Assembly (NCBI GenBank): GCA_947297555.1
Contig: CAMYTM010000021.1
Span: 1-8,135, forward strand
Source of the DNA: an uncultured Mycoplasmatota bacterium
GTDB lineage: Bacteria > Bacillota_I > Bacilli_A > RF39 > UBA660
Length of the DNA stretch: 8,135 nucleotides
Direction: 5' to 3'
This document shows, piece by piece, positions 1 to 4,344 of the stretch (within the stretch, counting starts at the first letter, position 1; the number at the start of each line of letters is the position of its first letter). The translations under genes and the position numbers were made by a program. The notes beneath the pieces were generated by a model that did no database searches, had not been told where the DNA came from, and worked only from the letters and a program-made list of their open reading frames with translations.

Positions 1-1
1 T

Positions 2-85
2 ACTGTGGTAGAGAGCATTATTGCTATTTTTAATCATTATGAAGAAGACACGACTAGAAGTATTTATATTTCAAGGTGGATTTAA
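2..85 (+). CDS. C-terminal end of an unidentified protein (partial)
   Basis: The window starts inside an open frame of 27 codons ending in TAA at 83-85; its 5' part lies outside. The visible residues end in ...RSIYISRWI and alternate hydrophobic and charged positions as a real C-terminal helix would. A terminator-like hairpin follows 27 bases after the stop, which fits the end of a gene. Another frame also runs in from the left edge but stops at 31-33 and gives a Cys/His/Tyr-rich tail that looks less like protein. I do not recognise the family and assign no function. Confidence 0.4.
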   Translation, partial: TVVESIIAIFNHYEEDTTRSIYISRWI

Positions 86-112
86 AGTAGTAGTTTTTCA
101 TTATAATAAAAT

Positions 113-162
113 AAAAAAACTCCTTATGAAGTATTCAAATCGGGCTTTAAAGGAGTCTTTTT
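113..162 (+). terminator. Intrinsic terminator, probably two-way
   Basis: ACTCCTT (119-125) pairs with AAGGAGT (150-156). A shorter inner AAG/CTT pairing is possible, and a T tract at 158-162 follows. An A tract at 113-119 would act as the U tract for the - strand, so transcription may stop from both sides. It ends the partial + gene and shields it from the convergent 123-residue gene. Confidence 0.6.
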
Positions 163-209
163 ATTTAAATCTGAAAAGTTCAAATAAATTTTCTTTCTTT
201 TGTACTTTC

Positions 210-234
210 GTTACATATTTGTAACTTTTCTTTT
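210..234 (+). terminator. Short hairpin with T tract (possible back-up terminator)
   Basis: GTTACA (210-215) and TGTAAC (220-225) form a 6-bp stem with a TATT loop, followed by TTTTCTTTT. It could be a second terminator behind the one at 113-162. The dyad could instead be a protein-binding site, since a similar sequence recurs near 8116-8131. The stem is AT-rich and short, so support is limited. Nothing gene-like is visible between here and 350. Confidence 0.3.
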
Positions 235-350
235 ATTGTTTGTTTTATTAAAATCAAAAGATATTTAATATTTCAAAAAATTTATTTACTTAACTGGAAA
301 ATAAAATGAAAGCACATACTAATATTGCTACGAGCAAAATCGAAGCAAAC

Positions 351-371
351 AAAAATCGCATTTCAGCGATT
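351..371 (-). terminator. Terminator of the 123-residue gene
   Basis: Read on the - strand, AATCGC and GCGATT form a 6-bp stem with a six-base loop, followed by a short T tract (351-355 on the complement). The stem begins inside the TAA stop of the upstream gene, so it sits immediately at the end of the ORF. Confidence 0.55.
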
Positions 372-741
372 ATCTTCCATGTATGAAATTTTCGTCATTT
401 TCTTTTCTTTTCTCAGGAGCATAAACATTATTTACAAACAATTGTATTTCGTCTTTAGTCATAGTTTGTGGAATTTGATGTGATTCCATATAAAATATTA
501 TTGGTTCTACTTCGCAAGCAAAATCATTTTTTATATAAACATGCTCTTCAAAAACAGGATATATTTTTCCAGTTAATAAACTTTTTAAACCTAACGGAGT
601 ATTTACTAAACTAGAATAATAACTATTATGACCTGGCTTACCTTGAAATAAACCATCTCCATTTGGATAACTTGTTATTCTTTTATCATAATCATTAACT
701 ATTCCCACATAAACATCTTGAGTAAAGTATTGTTCTTTCAT
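370..741 (-). CDS. Hypothetical protein, 123 residues, family not recognised
   Basis: The predicted protein is soluble, with no signal peptide or membrane helix. It is rich in Tyr, Asn and acidic residues, with a segment YPNGDGLFQGKPGHNSYYSS at about 25-44 that looks like a Gly/Asn-rich loop, and a charged tail. I match it to no family. The case for a real gene is its context: a promoter with a perfect TTGACA ends 32 bases upstream, a terminator overlaps its stop codon, and the composition is protein-like throughout. The ribosome site is poor; only GAAAG-type purines lie well upstream of the ATG, so translation may be weak or use another start. It stands alone between the partial gene at the left edge and the toxin-like locus. 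No function is assigned. Confidence 0.7.
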   Translation of the reverse strand: MKEQYFTQDVYVGIVNDYDKRITSYPNGDGLFQGKPGHNSYYSSLVNTPLGLKSLLTGKIYPVFEEHVYIKNDFACEVEPIIFYMESHQIPQTMTKDEIQLFVNNVYAPEKRKENDENFIHGR

Positions 742-772
742 AACAATTTTTTTCTTTCAAATATTGGTTGCT

Positions 773-801
773 ATTCTACATTAAAATAGGTATCTTGTCA
801 A
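773..801 (-). promoter_or_regulatory. Promoter of the 123-residue gene
   Basis: On the - strand TTGACA (796-801, consensus -35) is followed after 17 bases by TAGAAT (773-778, five of six). The start of transcription would fall near 766, leaving a leader of about 25 nt before the ATG at 741. It is one of the best promoter matches in the window. Confidence 0.75.
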
Positions 802-807
802 ATTTCA

Positions 808-888
808 GTTCATAAAATACTAGATAACCCCTATATGTTTTGACATCTCACTGTCGTTCATATCAAAATCTAAGTGGTTCATAAAATA
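808..888. repeat. 12-bp direct repeat pair
   Basis: GTTCATAAAATA occurs at 808-819 and again at 877-888, 69 bases apart. Between the copies lies an imperfect dyad, TTTTGA (838-843) and TCAAAA (863-868). On the - strand positions 820-915 also form a 31-codon open frame ending in TAG, with no start signal. The repeat may mark a small duplication or the edges of a decayed gene; no function is evident. Confidence 0.4.
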
Positions 889-911
889 ATTTATAAATTT
901 ATCGTGTTCGC

Positions 912-940
912 TTGTTTAAAATAATTACCCATAGTATAAT
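912..940 (+). promoter_or_regulatory. Promoter of the toxin-like mRNA
   Basis: TTGTTT (912-917) and a perfect TATAAT (935-940) are separated by 17 bases. Transcription should start at about 946-950, giving a leader of some 60 nt before the ATG at 1007 and a message of about 230 nt to the terminator at 1180. Confidence 0.7.
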
Positions 941-960
941 TACTTTAGGGAATACCAGTT

Positions 961-998
961 GTTGGGTGTCTACCTCCAATCTTTTATAGAGAGGAGGT
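961..998 (+). promoter_or_regulatory. Leader stem-loop hiding the Shine-Dalgarno, with a long-range pairing arm
   Basis: ACCTCC (972-977) is complementary to GGAGGT (993-998), which holds the ribosome site. An inner TCT/AGA pairing continues the stem past a small AA/GA internal loop. The segment at 961-974 (GTTGGGTGTCTACC) also pairs over 14 positions, with one G-U, with the 3' untranslated segment at 1139-1152. Short leaders that block translation by a local stem and by 5'-3' pairing are known in type I toxin messages such as fst and hok. The fold here is my manual reading. Confidence 0.5.
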
Positions 999-1006
999 TT
1001 GATAAA

Positions 1007-1099
1007 ATGAAAACTAAAACTTTCATAGTAAAGGTTTTGAAACTCATTGCTATCATTTTATTACTCTCCACCTTATTGGTGTTAGCAATAAAAAAATGA
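1007..1099 (+). CDS. Small hydrophobic peptide, probable type I toxin (30 residues)
   Basis: This is a 30-residue ORF from ATG to TGA with a strong GAGGAGG site nine bases upstream. The peptide has a basic N terminus (MKTKTFIVKVLK), then one uninterrupted hydrophobic stretch of about 16-17 residues (Leu, Ile, Ala, Val), and ends in two lysines. That is the form of the single-helix membrane toxins of type I toxin-antitoxin systems, which act on the inner membrane. It lacks the Pro-containing N-terminal segment and charged tail I know from Fst, and I cannot place it in a named family. The reading rests on context: own promoter, a leader able to hide the ribosome site, a terminator, and a convergent antisense RNA overlapping the last codons and the whole 3' untranslated region. 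It could instead be a harmless small membrane peptide or a regulatory leader peptide. Confidence 0.65.
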   Translation: MKTKTFIVKVLKLIAIILLLSTLLVLAIKK

Positions 1100-1173
1100 C
1101 ACTCATTCTTAGAATAAGTGCCTAACTAATTTAAATTGGGTAGACACTCAACTTAGCGAAACTGAATGTTCCC
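1090..1173 (-). ncRNA. Putative antisense antitoxin RNA (about 84 nt)
   Basis: On the - strand an RNA starting at the GGG complementary to 1171-1173 would begin seven bases after a TAAAAT -10. It would fold a 5' hairpin (GGG, ACATTCA / TGAGTGT, CCC) and end in a second hairpin, a 9-bp stem (1112-1120 with 1100-1108) before seven T at 1096-1090. In each hairpin one position is a G-U pair in the - strand RNA but a C x A mismatch in the + strand RNA, so both hairpins look maintained for the - strand transcript. The RNA is fully complementary to the toxin message from the last codons to its terminator. The 3'-overlap arrangement is that of txpA/RatA and bsrG/SR4, where the duplex leads to mRNA decay. 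The transcript itself is inferred. Confidence 0.5.
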
Positions 1174-1180
1174 TTTTTTT
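1138..1180 (+). terminator. Terminator of the toxin-like mRNA
   Basis: GGG (1138-1140) pairs with CCC (1171-1173). Inside, GACA (1143-1146) pairs with TGTT (1167-1170, one G-U) and TCA with TGA. Seven T follow at 1174-1180. The left arm is also the partner of the 5' leader (961-974), so terminator folding and 5'-3' pairing compete for the same bases. Confidence 0.6.
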
Positions 1181-1209
1181 ATTTTATGCAAGTTTCCTTG
1201 ACATATTCA
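1181..1209 (-). promoter_or_regulatory. Candidate promoter of the antisense RNA
   Basis: On the - strand TAAAAT (1181-1186) is a five-of-six -10 placed seven bases before the GGG that would start the antisense RNA. The matching -35 (TGAATA, 1204-1209, spacer 17) is weak. An alternative pair is TTGTTA (1232-1237), 17 bases, TATTAT (1209-1214). It lies inside the tRNA terminator and would give a start near 1202 and an RNA of about 113 nt. Confidence 0.35.
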
Positions 1210-1218
1210 TAATAACAT

Positions 1219-1241
1219 AAAAAAAGACTTTTAACAAGTCT
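1219..1241 (-). terminator. Terminator of tRNA-Met
   Basis: On the - strand AGACTT (1236-1241) pairs with AAGTCT (1225-1230) around a five-base loop, followed by a run of T (1219-1225 on the complement). It lies about 40 bases after the tRNA 3' end. Confidence 0.7.
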
Positions 1242-1279
1242 CTTATCTAAAGTTCGAACTATTCGAACAGATTGTTCAA

Positions 1280-1356
1280 TGGTAGCGCCGGGGAGATTCG
1301 AACTCTCGACCTACCGGGTATGAACCGGTTGCTCTAGCCAACTGAGCTACAGCGCC
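1280..1356 (-). tRNA. tRNA-Met (CAT), elongator type
   Basis: This is a 77-nt cloverleaf with encoded CCA. The 7-bp acceptor stem GGCGCTG / CGGCGCT has two G-U pairs, the D arm is GCTC...GAGC, and the anticodon stem ACCGG / CCGGT encloses the loop TTCATAC with anticodon CAT. The T loop is TTCGAAT, its stem carrying one A x C mismatch. The sequence closely follows the Bacillus elongator tRNA-Met and lacks the unpaired first base of an initiator. A CAT anticodon could also be the lysidine-modified tRNA-Ile, but the overall match favours Met. It is a single-gene unit with its own promoter and terminator. Confidence 0.95.
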
Positions 1357-1372
1357 ACAAATAAACAATATA

Positions 1373-1401
1373 ATGATAGCATACTTTAGGATGTCTTGCA
1401 A
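1373..1401 (-). promoter_or_regulatory. Promoter of tRNA-Met
   Basis: On the - strand TTGCAA (1396-1401), a 17-base spacer and TATCAT (1373-1378), with TG at the extended -10 position. Transcription should begin about ten bases before the mature tRNA end at 1356. It lies back to back with the promoter for the membrane-protein gene. Confidence 0.75.
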
Positions 1402-1430
1402 CTAAAAACTTCATTTTTTTATATATATTT

Positions 1431-1459
1431 TTGCTAAATTTTTAAATAAATGATATAGT
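1431..1459 (+). promoter_or_regulatory. Promoter of the membrane-protein gene
   Basis: TTGCTA (1431-1436), a 17-base spacer and TATAGT (1454-1459), with TGA just before the -10 (extended -10). The start would be near 1466, right before the AAGGAGG at 1471-1477, so the leader is very short. Confidence 0.65.
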
Positions 1460-1484
1460 ATTAATAGAATAAGGAGGATTTTCT

Positions 1485-2039
1485 ATGGAAAAAAAAGGAT
1501 ATTCTATATTTGTCTCAAGTTTGTTTTTAATAGCGATAGTAGTATGTTTTATAAGTGATGTAGTGGTTCATAATCAGTTTACTTGGTCCATATTAGTAGT
1601 AGTTTCTCTTGCATTTTCTTGGGGAGTGATTATTCCTAGTATAAAGTTAGGAATAAAAGGCATAAGTCGTAGTTTAATTGTTTTAACTATACTTTTACTT
1701 CCATATTTATATATATTGGGCTATTTACTACAAGTAGAAAAATTATTTGGTGTTGGTACTTGCATTTCTTTGGTTTCTTTATGGTATTTATGGAGTGTCT
1801 ATTTTTTATTTAAGACATTAAAAAAAAGGCAATACTTGGTTTTAGGTATTACTTGTTTTCTTGGTATACCACTTTCATTGTTTATTCATATTATTTTAGT
1901 TCGATTTGCGATTGAAAATAATCTTACTAGTTGGGATTATCTATCGTTTTTCATAATGTTTTTATTATCTATTATTTTTATAGGTAAAGACTATTTTGAG
2001 TATAAAAAGTTAAGAACCAAAAGAAAATATGATTTGTAA
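1485..2039 (+). CDS. Six-helix integral membrane protein, unknown function
   Basis: The start is fixed by AAGGAGG seven bases upstream. The 184-residue protein is almost entirely membrane: hydrophobic segments at about 7-27, 32-52, 61-83, 87-109, 117-140 and 150-167. Short basic loops (KKR around 113-115) and a strongly basic C-terminal tail (KKLRTKRK) probably lie in the cytoplasm. No catalytic motif or transporter signature is visible. The aromatic-rich segments (FTWS, SLWYLWS, TSWDYLSFF) recall small Firmicutes membrane proteins of the DUF6320 kind, but that is only an impression. A lipoprotein gene follows 94 bases later on the same strand. No terminator separates them, so they may share a transcript. 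Confidence 0.85.
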   Translation: MEKKGYSIFVSSLFLIAIVVCFISDVVVHNQFTWSILVVVSLAFSWGVIIPSIKLGIKGISRSLIVLTILLLPYLYILGYLLQVEKLFGVGTCISLVSLWYLWSVYFLFKTLKKRQYLVLGITCFLGIPLSLFIHIILVRFAIENNLTSWDYLSFFIMFLLSIIFIGKDYFEYKKLRTKRKYDL

Positions 2040-2103
2040 AATTTTGAATATTCTTAAAAGAATGGAATAATATTAAAATTTGCTTTCATTTATTTTTATA
2101 ATC

Positions 2104-2112
2104 TGGTATATT
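2104..2112 (+). promoter_or_regulatory. Possible extended -10 promoter of the lipoprotein gene
   Basis: TGGTATATT combines an extended -10 TGn with a five-of-six -10. No good -35 lies at the right distance; TTGCTT at 2080-2085 is 21 bases away. The start would fall almost on the ribosome site at 2119-2124, so the gene may instead rely on read-through from the membrane-protein gene. Confidence 0.35.
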
Positions 2113-2133
2113 ATTTATAAGGAGTGTGAAAAG

Positions 2134-2589
2134 ATGAAAAAAGTCATGATGGGAATTGTTGCTTGTTTATCTCTTATGTTGCTGACTGGTTGTGGGAATG
2201 AGCAGAAAACAATGAATTGTTCAAGAACTATGAACCAAAGTGGTGCCTCTATTGATTTAAAATATGAAGTATTATACACTGGTGCATATGTAGATGTTGT
2301 AAAATCAAAAGAAAAAATTACAAGTGATGATGAAGAATTATTGGAAACATATCGTAAGAATGTCGAGACACAATATGCCCCATATAAAGATGTTGAACAT
2401 TATGTTACGAATGTTAGTATTGATGGTAATGTTTTGACAAGTACTGCTGATATTGATTATACCAAAATTGATACTTCAAAAATGATTGAGATTGATTCTG
2501 CAAACGGAAGTCTAATTCAAGACGGAAAAGTAAAGTTAGAAACCATTAAGAGTTTATATGAATCTATGGGAATCACTTGCGAAAAGTAA
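2134..2589 (+). CDS. Lipoprotein resembling the DUF1307/YehR family
   Basis: I place the start at the ATG at 2134, not the in-frame ATG at 2080. AAGGAG (2119-2124) lies nine bases before it, and the resulting 151-residue protein begins with a proper signal: MKK, a hydrophobic core, and the lipobox LLTGC with the lipid-bearing Cys20. The mature part is an extracytoplasmic beta-rich domain. Its order resembles YehR-like lipoproteins: strands, a central charged helix (about 64-85), then a strand ending in DIDYTKID and a last helix with LETIKSLYESMGI. Cys29 and Cys149 near the two ends could form a disulfide. Family members are anchored on the outer face of the membrane and their role is unknown. 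The neighbouring membrane protein may be a partner. The family assignment is from recalled pattern, not a search. Confidence 0.85.
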   Translation: MKKVMMGIVACLSLMLLTGCGNEQKTMNCSRTMNQSGASIDLKYEVLYTGAYVDVVKSKEKITSDDEELLETYRKNVETQYAPYKDVEHYVTNVSIDGNVLTSTADIDYTKIDTSKMIEIDSANGSLIQDGKVKLETIKSLYESMGITCEK

Positions 2590-2597
2590 TATAAAGT

Positions 2598-2621
2598 AAA
2601 AGTAGAGTTTTCTACTTTTTT
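2598..2621 (+). terminator. Terminator after the lipoprotein gene
   Basis: AAAAGTAGA (2598-2606) pairs perfectly over nine positions with TCTACTTTT (2611-2619) around a GTTT loop. The T tract runs 2616-2621. It separates the lipoprotein gene from the regulator gene. Confidence 0.8.
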
Positions 2622-2635
2622 GTTTCATTTAGATT

Positions 2636-2679
2636 TCTACAAAACGTAGAGAAAATATTTTAGTAAACTGTGTTAAAAT
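2636..2679 (+). promoter_or_regulatory. Promoter and possible self-operator of the HTH-CYTH gene
   Basis: TGTTAAAAT (2671-2679) is an extended -10 without a clear -35. Where the -35 region begins lies a dyad, TCTAC (2636-2640) and GTAGA (2646-2650), flanked by TT and AA-rich bases. A dyad in this position suits binding by the XRE-type regulator encoded just downstream; that is inference. Confidence 0.3.
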
Positions 2680-2698
2680 ATTTTTAAGGTGATGAAAT

Positions 2699-3472
2699 AT
2701 GAACATAGGATATAGAATAGCAGAAATGCGAAAAAGAAAAAAATTAAGCCAGCAAGAATTAGCAGATAAACTTTTTGTAAGTGATAAGACTATTTCTAGT
2801 TGGGAAGCCAATCGTACAGAGCCAAGTTTAGCATTCGTAGCCAAAATGAGTGAAGTTTTTGATTGTAATATTAGTTATCTTGTTTATGGAGAAATAAAAA
2901 GGAATGATATTGAAACAGAAATCCGTTTTAAACTTACTGAAAAAGAGTATAAAGAATTAGAACTGTTTTTTAAAAACAATGCAATCGTTTTAGGAGAAAA
3001 CAAGCAATTGGATATTTATTTTCAACCAACTTATCGTGCTTTTATTGATCATGAAAAAATTCAGAACAAAGAAGAAATAAAAGAATGGTTACGAATTGGA
3101 AAAAGAGGAAACAAATTTATTTTAAATTATAAAAATTGGCATGTTAATTATTGTGATGAATATGAAGTAGAACTGGATAATAATGAAAATTTGATGAAAA
3201 TATTTACTGTTTTAGGATTAGAAGAATTAATTAAGGTAGAAAAAGTACGAAAAACATATTGCTATCAAGAAAAATATGAAATTGCATTAGATTCAATTAA
3301 GGATTTAGGATATTTTATTGAGATAGAAGTAAAGAAATATTCCGAATCTATTTTAAATGAATATGATACATTATTAAAAATGGCTAAAGATTTCCATTTA
3401 AATTTGGATTTAATTGATAATAGGGGATATCCTTATCTTTTAATAGAACAAAAATATAATAATATGGAATAA
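2699..3472 (+). CDS. XRE-family HTH regulator fused to a CYTH (CyaB-like) domain
   Basis: The ATG has AAGGTGA six bases upstream. Residues 1-64 are a typical Cro/CI-type DNA-binding domain: IAEMRKRKKLSQQELADKL, then the recognition helix around VSDKTISSWEANRTEPS. Residues 70-257 read as a CYTH domain, the tunnel fold of class IV adenylate cyclase (CyaB) and thiamine triphosphatase. The N-terminal ExExK motif appears as E72-T-E74-I-R76 with Lys replaced by Arg. Then come QLDIYF (103-108), LRIGKR (131-136), the YK pair near 144-145, acidic EYEVELD (154-160), KVRKTY (182-187) and LDSIKDLGYFIEIE (197-210). CYTH proteins bind triphosphates or nucleotides with metal ions through these alternating Glu and basic residues. 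The protein may be a one-component regulator sensing such a ligand, or an enzyme that also binds DNA. It stands alone between two terminators. HTH certainty is high, CYTH certainty fairly high, ligand unknown. Confidence 0.88.
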   Translation: MNIGYRIAEMRKRKKLSQQELADKLFVSDKTISSWEANRTEPSLAFVAKMSEVFDCNISYLVYGEIKRNDIETEIRFKLTEKEYKELELFFKNNAIVLGENKQLDIYFQPTYRAFIDHEKIQNKEEIKEWLRIGKRGNKFILNYKNWHVNYCDEYEVELDNNENLMKIFTVLGLEELIKVEKVRKTYCYQEKYEIALDSIKDLGYFIEIEVKKYSESILNEYDTLLKMAKDFHLNLDLIDNRGYPYLLIEQKYNNME

Positions 3473-3473
3473 T

Positions 3474-3512
3474 AAAAAACACTTAATTCAAAACTCGAAC
3501 TAAGTGTTTTTT
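3474..3512 (+). terminator. Strong two-way terminator between convergent blocks
   Basis: AAAAAACACTTA (3474-3485) pairs perfectly over 12 positions with TAAGTGTTTTTT (3501-3512); TTC/GAA inside the 15-base loop may add three pairs. The A and T runs give a U tract in both directions, so it serves the HTH-CYTH gene and the - strand phosphorelay genes. A second, weaker dyad follows (3520-3527 with 3551-3558). Confidence 0.85.
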
Positions 3513-3591
3513 AATTTATATGGAAACACTTAACAAAAATCTCATTACTTGTTTCCATTTTTATTATGAACATTTTTTTGTCGTTTATACA

Positions 3592-4344
3592 TTATAATTT
3601 GTTATTTTCGTAAAAACCTTTAATAGAAAGTAAAATCTTATCTATGCTTTTATCATTAAATGGTTTGTTTAGAACATCTAAAATAGGGTAACTAAATACT
3701 TTTTTAATCGTTTCTTCTGTATCGTCTCCGGTAATGATTACAACAGGTATCTTATCAATTAAATTGTTTTCTTTTAAATATCTTAATACTTCGAATCCAT
3801 CTAATCCTGGCATATTTAAGTCGAGTAATATAGCGTAAATATCATTATTTTGAAGGATAGCAATGGCGTCACTTCCATCACTAGCACGTGAAATTTTATA
3901 TTCTTCTGCCATATTTTTTTCTAAGTAATTCAAAATAATGTTAGAATCATCTGCAATTAGAATGTTCTTTTTATTGCTGATTTCTGTACTAAAGTAATTA
4001 TTTAGAAGAGTAACTATATTGCGTACCGTTTCTTTTAAAGTATTGAAATTTGCTAAAATGTAGTCTTTATTTCCTTCTTTTCCTTTTAATTCATGATTTA
4101 AAAAAACTTCAGAATCTTTCATAAAACCTAAGTATTTTGCTTCACTTTTTATACTGTGAGCAAGAATAGCATAGTTTGACCAATCGCTTTCATTTTTATA
4201 ATTTTCCAAACTTGCAAGTTTGGAGTTCAAAGTATCTTTGAACTCTTTTAAACTTTCATTATAAGAATCCATATCTCCCCATAATTCTAAAGCGGCATTA
4301 ACATCAACATTATTATTTTTTAATAAATCAATTTTATTCGTCAT
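3592..4344 (-). CDS. Hpt-REC phosphorelay protein without output domain
   Basis: This is the second component of a multistep phosphorelay. Residues about 15-118 form an Hpt helical bundle with the phosphate-carrying His63 in LAHSIKSEAKYLGF, the HxxKxxAxxLG pattern in which the usual Gly after Lys is Ser. Residues about 126-244 form a receiver: acidic pair D132-D133, phospho-acceptor D175 in LLDLNMPG, T205 and K227 (NKPF). The protein ends right after the receiver, so there is no DNA-binding, GGDEF or other effector domain; output must be by protein contact. I choose ATG 4344 over the ATG at 4350 because AGGAGG lies eight bases from the first but only two from the second. The gene overlaps the end of the hybrid kinase gene by 11 bases, implying translational coupling and a matched pair. 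Confidence 0.92.
   Translation of the reverse strand: MTNKIDLLKNNNVDVNAALELWGDMDSYNESLKEFKDTLNSKLASLENYKNESDWSNYAILAHSIKSEAKYLGFMKDSEVFLNHELKGKEGNKDYILANFNTLKETVRNIVTLLNNYFSTEISNKKNILIADDSNIILNYLEKNMAEEYKISRASDGSDAIAILQNNDIYAILLDLNMPGLDGFEVLRYLKENNLIDKIPVVIITGDDTEETIKKVFSYPILDVLNKPFNDKSIDKILLSIKGFYENNKL

Noticed and set aside
21..224. 67-codon open frame on the + strand
   Set aside because: It runs through a terminator hairpin and the end of the partial gene, has no ribosome site, and its Phe/Lys/Leu-rich composition is that of AT-rich noncoding DNA.
2049..2062. ATTCTT/AAGAAT dyad after the membrane-protein gene
   Set aside because: The loop would be only two bases and no T tract follows, so it is not convincing as a terminator.
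2080..2133. Upstream start for the lipoprotein that would add 18 residues
   Set aside because: It has no ribosome site and would bury the signal peptide; the ATG at 2134 has AAGGAG and gives a correct lipobox spacing.
2629..2844. 71-codon open frame on the - strand
   Set aside because: It lies antisense to the HTH domain, whose coding on the + strand is unmistakable, and has no ribosome site.
3520..3558. ATGGAAAC/GTTTCCAT dyad between the convergent blocks
   Set aside because: The 23-base loop makes an efficient terminator unlikely, and the neighbouring 12-bp stem already does that job; it is mentioned only as a weak second dyad.
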